64,000 nucleotides of DNA, taken from positions 47,446,042 to 47,510,041 of the forward strand of contig CM060734.1 of the NCBI GenBank assembly GCA_030704615.1, written 5' to 3'. Of this stretch, positions 58,640 through 64,000 are shown piece after piece. The notes beneath the pieces were generated by a model, which saw only the letters and a list, made by a program, of their open reading frames with translations, did not search any database and was not told where the DNA came from. Every line of letters begins with the position of its first letter. The stretch's first letter is position 1. The position numbers and the translations under genes were made by a program. The stretch is from Takakia lepidozioides (taxonomy: Eukaryota > Streptophyta > Takakiopsida > Takakiales > Takakiaceae).

Positions 58640-60618
58640 ACTTGCTAGTGGGATGATGCTCAGCCACTGGCCTTGATAGCGATATGTGACAGTCTGCAAG
58701 AAGATCCAGCTCCACTTGAAGAACTTTTGCAGGTCGTCCTCTTCCTTCTAACAAGGTCGCCGACAGTGCCAATGAAACTACGTAGCCCCAAATAGTGCAC
58801 CTTGCAATTGCAACTTGATTCCCCTCCCAGGTCAGATAGCCTTGCAGGGGATTGACCTAATTATCAGGTCGATACAGCATAGATCTCGATCTTCTTGCTG
58901 GAAGGAGGGACGTAGCAACAGATCATGATCATAGGGAACAAGGAAGACTTACTGGCCAATGTGACCAGAAAGATTGAATCGATATTAATATGTCGTTGCA
59001 CAAGCAGCGACTTGCTGCAATCAGAGTAATATCATATGCTTTATCGCTTAATACAGAGGTGGGAGAGAAGATGAAGGGAAAGGCTAGATTTTTCTTCTCG
59101 AAAAAGTACCAAGATCTGCACAAGCTGCTGGCGACGAATCTATGAAGCAGCCGTGGTATCCGAGGGTTAGAATAAAGTAGTGCTATGATCCCCGATCCCA
59201 GTGACATCAGCGATACCAAGCTTAAGAGAAAAATTACTCGTCAACATGCACAGGGAATTTGCTGGCACACCTATGAACACAAACTCATGGTGATGCATAA
59301 CAAGTGAGGCTCATGAAATGCACCACCGCTTCACACCCATAAGCTTAATCGTCCACTCCTTCCGTTATGAGTAAAGACACGCGGAGATCGTTGCGGGAGA
59401 CAAAGCCTCCAGCATCTCTGGCTGGCTCCTGTGATTCGGCGGTGCCAACACCTACCTACTGGGCTCCTTAGCAACCTACTAGCGGTGCCAGTCCAGGAAG
59501 CCCTGGGCCCCACAAATCCAGGTTTCTGCAGTGTACGTTTCCTCAAGGTGCTCACCGAGGGTTGCGTGCTGATGCAAGCCACGGTGTCTCACGCGATTCT
59601 CGTGGGGCGGCAACGGTCAGAAAGCTTGGCATGGATTGCTTCTTCTCTCTCATCATCTAATTAATACAATCCCACCATTTGCTTGCGTTTGCATCTGTCT
59701 CCAGACATACCCATCATAGCCCTGGATGATTGCCCTCTACTGCTGGACGACAGCAGGATCGGTTTACTCCATTGTTCTAGTTTTAGGGTCCTAATCTCCG
59801 CACAAATCACGGGCAATCGGGTACCTTCCTCACCTTTCTGAGGTTGTATGTATAGGGGTAGATCGATCTTCTTAAACCATAAAGAGAATGTTAAGTGCAA
59901 GGTAGTTCTGTGCTTCAATCCTTCAGGAATCTTGTGTTGTGAAGATGGACGGACATTCCGACCAGCACCTTGAACCAGTGTTTTTCCAGAATGGGCCTTG
60001 TCTTGCCATCGAAGATGCATGTGCAATCACATGGAACAGCAAATTGCAGATTTTGCTAGCATTCCACTCTACACCAGTAAGGGTGGAAGCAGATCACATC
60101 ATCAGCCTCCTAGAACTGGGACTCCTTGAAAACTGAATGAAACTTCGACAATCAAAAGAGAACCTGATATTATGGAGTAAAAAATTAAGCTTCCAAAAGT
60201 GAATGATATCAAGATTGTGATACTGTGTTGCAGGAGATACTCTCCCCAAGATAAGACCTATGTTTGCTGATGATATCGCACTACCAACCATCAAAACTGC
60301 GAGTAATTACTCATGGTGAGTCCACAGCTGGTCCTTAGCTATAGTAAAAGAATTGTGGGTGTCCTATAAGAGATATTGTTGGATAAAATCTTTTCTGTAT
60401 GTTTTGGCAATTGACACTGGGTACTCAATGTACAGAAAATGTGACAAGAGCATATAAGCTGGCCAACTGCGCATGTTTCTGGAGACCTCGCAAAATTGCA
60501 TATAGCCTTTGTATGTATTCACACATAGATAGATGTTACCAAAATCAGAAGAAGTGGCTTCTGATTGAAACAGAACACTTGTGAATGTTGGTGTCACTGG
60601 CCTCCTTGCCAATGGCGT
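58640..60618. other. Region between NAD-carrier start and SDR gene end
   Basis: This is the promoter side of the carrier gene. No gene is recognised. A plus frame starting with the ATG at 59945 and ending at 60136 (63 codons) has protein-like composition, but no splice partner or known family was seen. The minus frame 59661-60026 overlaps it and is equally unassigned. Confidence 0.5.
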
Positions 60619-63600
60619 TTACCCCGAAAGGTTGTCTACTAGAAAGGAGGTCACAACAGCATGTATATCCCTGTAAAAGTTCACATGTTGAATGCACCTC
60701 AGTCTTGTGTACATGTAGCACATATCATCCACATGCTGGACAATGTGATTGGTGCTTGCAAGCTGCATTAACTCTACTCCAAGCTTGCTTGATGCTGAAA
60801 ATGATGGCAGAGAATACATAAGAGCAGACAACTTACTTGTCCACATGGAAGCCTAAAGAATTAGCAAAAGGGGTGTCGATAGAGCCAGGGCAGCGACTGA
60901 CAAACTTCTCCATCACTGCATCTTGCTCCCATTTCACCTGCAAGCAAGACAGAATGGAACAAACTTACTAAGCAAGATTCTCACGACATCTGAAAATGTA
61001 CAGTTCCTGGCCTCCAAGAAGACTGCACCACCTGCCCCTCCACACGACCATATTCAACATCCACAAATGGAACGCACATTCACAAATCTAACCTTGTGAA
61101 CACATCATAATAAATCTATTTTAACTGTAATATAGACAACGCTATCGTGTGCACCAAGAAAAGAATAACCAATCTAACCAAGGACGTTACGACAGGTCCC
61201 AACCAGATTGATGTCTCCTCCTGCCTCCCCCACAGCATCAACCATTTCCTTGGGAGTGGTCTGCAATGCAAGAATGTAGTTTAATCACCACTCCTGCTTG
61301 CTACTCATTTCATAGTATGTATCCTCAACCCACCTTTGGCCACCACCAGAACGTAACTAGCTTATGCAGCTACAATCATAATGCGCTGCACCACTTTACT
61401 TCAGTTGTGATACAAAACAAACCATGGACACCATGACGTCTGGTGATACTGTGAGGAAATGAAGCACTCATATCACCTGAACAGATGCCTAACATCTCTT
61501 GACTTTGACAATATTTGTGACGCTACCAAACCAAAGAAAATTATGCACACACTTTGGAAGCAAATCAGACCGTCAAACCAGGCAGAGTGATAGCCCGCTC
61601 TCTCCCTCTCAAGGTCGGAATGCTCATGGCATGTTTAATATTCTGCACAACTGTCCTCCTAGACTGCAAACATCACGGAGCTCTGTTAGAATATAAGACA
61701 TGCTGTGTCCACAGTGTGATCTTCATGCACCACAATAGCATAACCAACAATCCTTCATCAACCCATCCATGTAAGTAATTGAAAATGAAGGTGGGGTTTG
61801 AAGGAAAAAACACGTGCAACAAAGCCTTGGTATATTTTGTTCTTTGGAAGGGTATTTACAAGCATCTCACAATGTGCATCCTTCTGTTGCTAACTGAGAC
61901 ATTTTGGGTTCAGAGCACATCATTATACCTGCACATAAAGAGGTAAAGATGGAGAAACAGGGCAAACCACAGACTTGCCATTGAGTGGCTCCCGAATTAT
62001 AGAGGACCAAAACGTTTCATGTGCACTATATGGTCTGCAAGGTTTGTACAGTTGATCAGCATTGCTTACTTGCTGAATGTCAGCTATAGATGCCAACATC
62101 AAACAAGACAGATGAAACCAAAAAAAAAAGCATAACCGACTACTTGGTGGACGAGATGCACGTGTTAGTGAAGATGGACATAGAAACAAAAGACAAAGAA
62201 AAGAACGTTACAACCTCCATGAAAAGCCAAGAGCTTATACAGCAAAAGAGGTTTATACAGCAAAAGAGGTAGTCGTTGACTACAACAGTATTCTTTGGGT
62301 ATAATTGCTTGTCAGATGCATGACATATCTGACTGCTTTCAGTGGAAGTTCATATGTGGATTTCAGCCTACCACAGCATATGAGACTCAGGCCAAATTGC
62401 CAGAACACCCAACAGACAAGAAAGAGTCTTTATGCGAATTCAGTGCTGCTCTATTGACTGATCGACAGAATACCAGAAAGCCTGTTGGTTCCGGCATTGC
62501 TCCTCTAGCACTGTCGCTTGTGACAGGTCATGGTTGCATTGCCAGTGATATTTTTGAGAAAAGAGCAGGCAGAGAGAGTGGATTTCAGCCTACCACAGCA
62601 TATGAGACTCAGGCCAAATTGCCAGAACACCCAACAGACAACAAAGAGTCTTTATGCGAATTCAGTGCTGTCTGTTGACTGGAATCGACAGAATAACAGA
62701 AAGCCTGTTGGTTCCGGCATTGCTCCTCTAGCACTGTAGGTTGCGACAGGTCATGGTTGCATTGCCAGTGATATTTTTGAGAAAAGAGCAGGCAGAGAGA
62801 GTATAAGGAAATCTATAATGTTCAAAGGGCACAAGGGAGGGAGAGAGCGAGTATGAACATACCTACTGGGCCGCACTACAATTGCAGGAAGCCTGATACA
62901 ACGCCCATCGATATATCCCCTTCTTGTAGCATCTGCTATCAAAAGCTCCGCAATCACCTTCTGCACAAAGTGTACAGGTACTTTTCTCTCACCCTTCTAG
63001 TATTGCTCAAGCTAATGGACTCAGACAAAATCTTTGACAAGCTAACTCACCTGTGTCCCATATGAGGATCGGGGATAGGGAGTGGTTGTGTCACTGAATG
63101 CCTCCTACACAAAACAGGAGGACAAAAAGAAAAGGTAAGCCGCCTATGAATTCCTGGCGTTCAGTAGTTTTGGTATCAAAACTGAAATATGTCATGATAA
63201 AAACATTAATAACAATTGTGCCCAGTAGAATCACTGACCCCAGCAACGGGAAACACCCACATTAAATCCAAATCCCTAATGTAAGCACCACAACCCCATG
63301 TTTGGATCATGACATCTCTAGTATGTATCAAAAAGAGCTGCCTCGTCTGTTTTGTTTGGCAAAGGAAAGAGACAAGAATAAACAAAAGAAATAGACTTTC
63401 GGTAGTAGCCTCCTGACATCTGTAAAACAGACACAAAAGGCAATGGCGAACATGAAGCGAGGCAGACGTGCTGATTATTTCTTCACAGATAAAAGAACAT
63501 ACATATTTGGCCATCCTAAATTACCAGACAACTGGTTGGTGAGGGGCCAAACACAGCAACAGAACTTGTAAAGACGAGACGAGGACAGTGTCCTGCAGCC

Positions 63601-63641
63601 TTGCATTGCTCAATTACTGCTCTTGTGCCATCCACATTCAC
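60619..63641 (-). CDS. Extended SDR (NAD-dependent epimerase family), D-erythronate dehydrogenase-like, 5' end off window
   Basis: This is an oxidoreductase of the epimerase/dehydratase type; the closest family I recognise is bacterial DenD. Visible exons: 63525-63641, 63051-63104, 62863-62960, 61929-62034, 61571-61663, 61186-61260, 60837-60937, 60619-60670, with matching phases. They read VNVDGTRAVIEQCKAAG, then LVFTSSVAVFG (catalytic Ser), then SSYGTQ|KVIAELL (the YxxxK pair, split by an intron). RRGYIDGRCIRLPAIVVRPS, FWSSIIREPLNGKSVVCPV, AITLPGLTTTPKEM and a short C-terminal substrate-side segment with GSIDTPFANSLGFHVDKDI follow. This order is that of DenD. The N-terminal Rossmann glycine motif must lie in exons beyond position 64000. 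The physiological substrate in plants is not known to me. Confidence 0.88.
62356..62802. repeat. 222-bp tandem duplication in an SDR intron
   Basis: Two direct copies start at 62359 and 62581 (period 222 bp). They share GATTTCAGCCTACCACAGCA, the CCAGAACACCCAACAGACAA block, CCTGTTGGTTCCGGCATTGC and GAAAAGAGCAGGCAGAGAGA almost without change. Differences are few (AAGAAAG/AACAAAG, TGCTGCTCTATTGACTG/TGCTGTCTGTTGACTG), which points to a recent event. It lies between the exons at 61929-62034 and 62863-62960. Confidence 0.95.
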
Positions 63642-63885
63642 CTGTGGACACCACCTTTGGTTCACTAAAGATATACAGAGATATTGGTGTGTATGCTTTC
63701 ATGTCTAAGAAAAGAGTCACAGCACTTGCATGCACTACTCTCCACAAGGCAAAGCTGTCCTCCCCGCTTCATAGGACTTTTTGGCTTACAAATCCAAATT
63801 AGTATGATGCCAATCTGGCACAAACAAAAGTAAATGGGGCTGGTGATTTGTACCCTTGTAACTTGCTTTCCACGAAGCCCAAAGG

Positions 63886-63995
63886 TATCACAGCTACTCT
63901 CAACTGTGTTTACAGAAAATATAGTAAATACTGCTACAGTAAATACACTATTCTCAATAGAGTAAAGACTGTTGAGGATAGCTGTGATATCTATT
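63886..63995. repeat. MITE-like fold-back at right edge
   Basis: TATCACAGCTACTCTCAAC at the left end (from about 63888) is the near-perfect reverse complement of GTTGAGGATAGCTGTGATAT at the right end (about 63972-63991). Inner parts pair as well: GTGTTTAC with GTAAAGAC, and ATAGTAAATACTG with CAGTAAATACACTAT. The whole is about 108 bp and AT-rich, sitting in the intron upstream of the first visible SDR exon. Confidence 0.75.
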
Positions 63996-64000
63996 TGTAA

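Noticed and set aside
48665-63641. Functional cluster of DnaJ, NAD carrier and SDR genes
   Set aside because: Shared strand and loose NAD link are not evidence of a cluster; spacing is more than 1 kb and plant gene order is usually unrelated to function.

Overview
This window is nuclear DNA from a land plant. The genes are split by short GT-AG introns, and the products include a plant cellulose synthase, an LBD transcription factor, a LIKE HETEROCHROMATIN PROTEIN 1 homologue, a group C bZIP factor, a DnaJ10-type chaperone and a peroxisomal-type NAD carrier. The CesA N-terminus resembles bryophyte and other seedless-plant CesAs, so a moss, lycophyte, fern or similar non-flowering plant is my best guess. 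I cannot name the species. No bacterial, organellar or viral genome segment is evident.

Layout: 1-3835 is AT-rich intergenic DNA with small repeats and a hairpin. 3836-10830 is a decayed, near full-length LINE on the minus strand. 13032-19170 is a complete 14-exon CesA gene (minus). 19171-25453 is intergenic and low-complexity. 25454-28581 is an RPA1-type single-strand DNA-binding protein gene (minus). A decayed copy of its last coding exons lies just upstream at about 29215-29560. 31336-32441 is a two-exon LBD gene (plus). 33980-37320 is a nest of a 5'-truncated LINE and at least three tRNA-derived SINE copies. 37999-40928 is an LHP1-like gene with chromo and chromoshadow domains (plus). 42671-46233 is a group C bZIP gene (minus), 48665-53363 a DnaJ10-like gene (minus), and 54737-58639 a peroxisomal NAD-carrier-like gene (minus). 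60619-63641 holds the last eight exons of an extended SDR gene resembling D-erythronate dehydrogenase (minus), whose 5' end lies beyond the right edge.

The genes do not form a pathway or cluster; this is ordinary plant gene order. Exon boundaries were derived by hand from splice sites, phase continuity and family knowledge. For CesA, RPA1, LBD, LHP1, the NAD carrier and the SDR, the exon phases close exactly. The bZIP and DnaJ genes each have one unresolved junction.

The most interesting observations are as follows. A tandem duplication in CesA intron 8 creates a splice-competent, in-frame 33-nt mini-exon. A head-to-tail RPA1 duplication has left a C-terminal relic, and the intact RPA1 frame lacks an N-terminal DBD-F domain. 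A T-tailed SINE family includes one copy whose body and tail lie in opposite orientation. I found no convincing new biological system.
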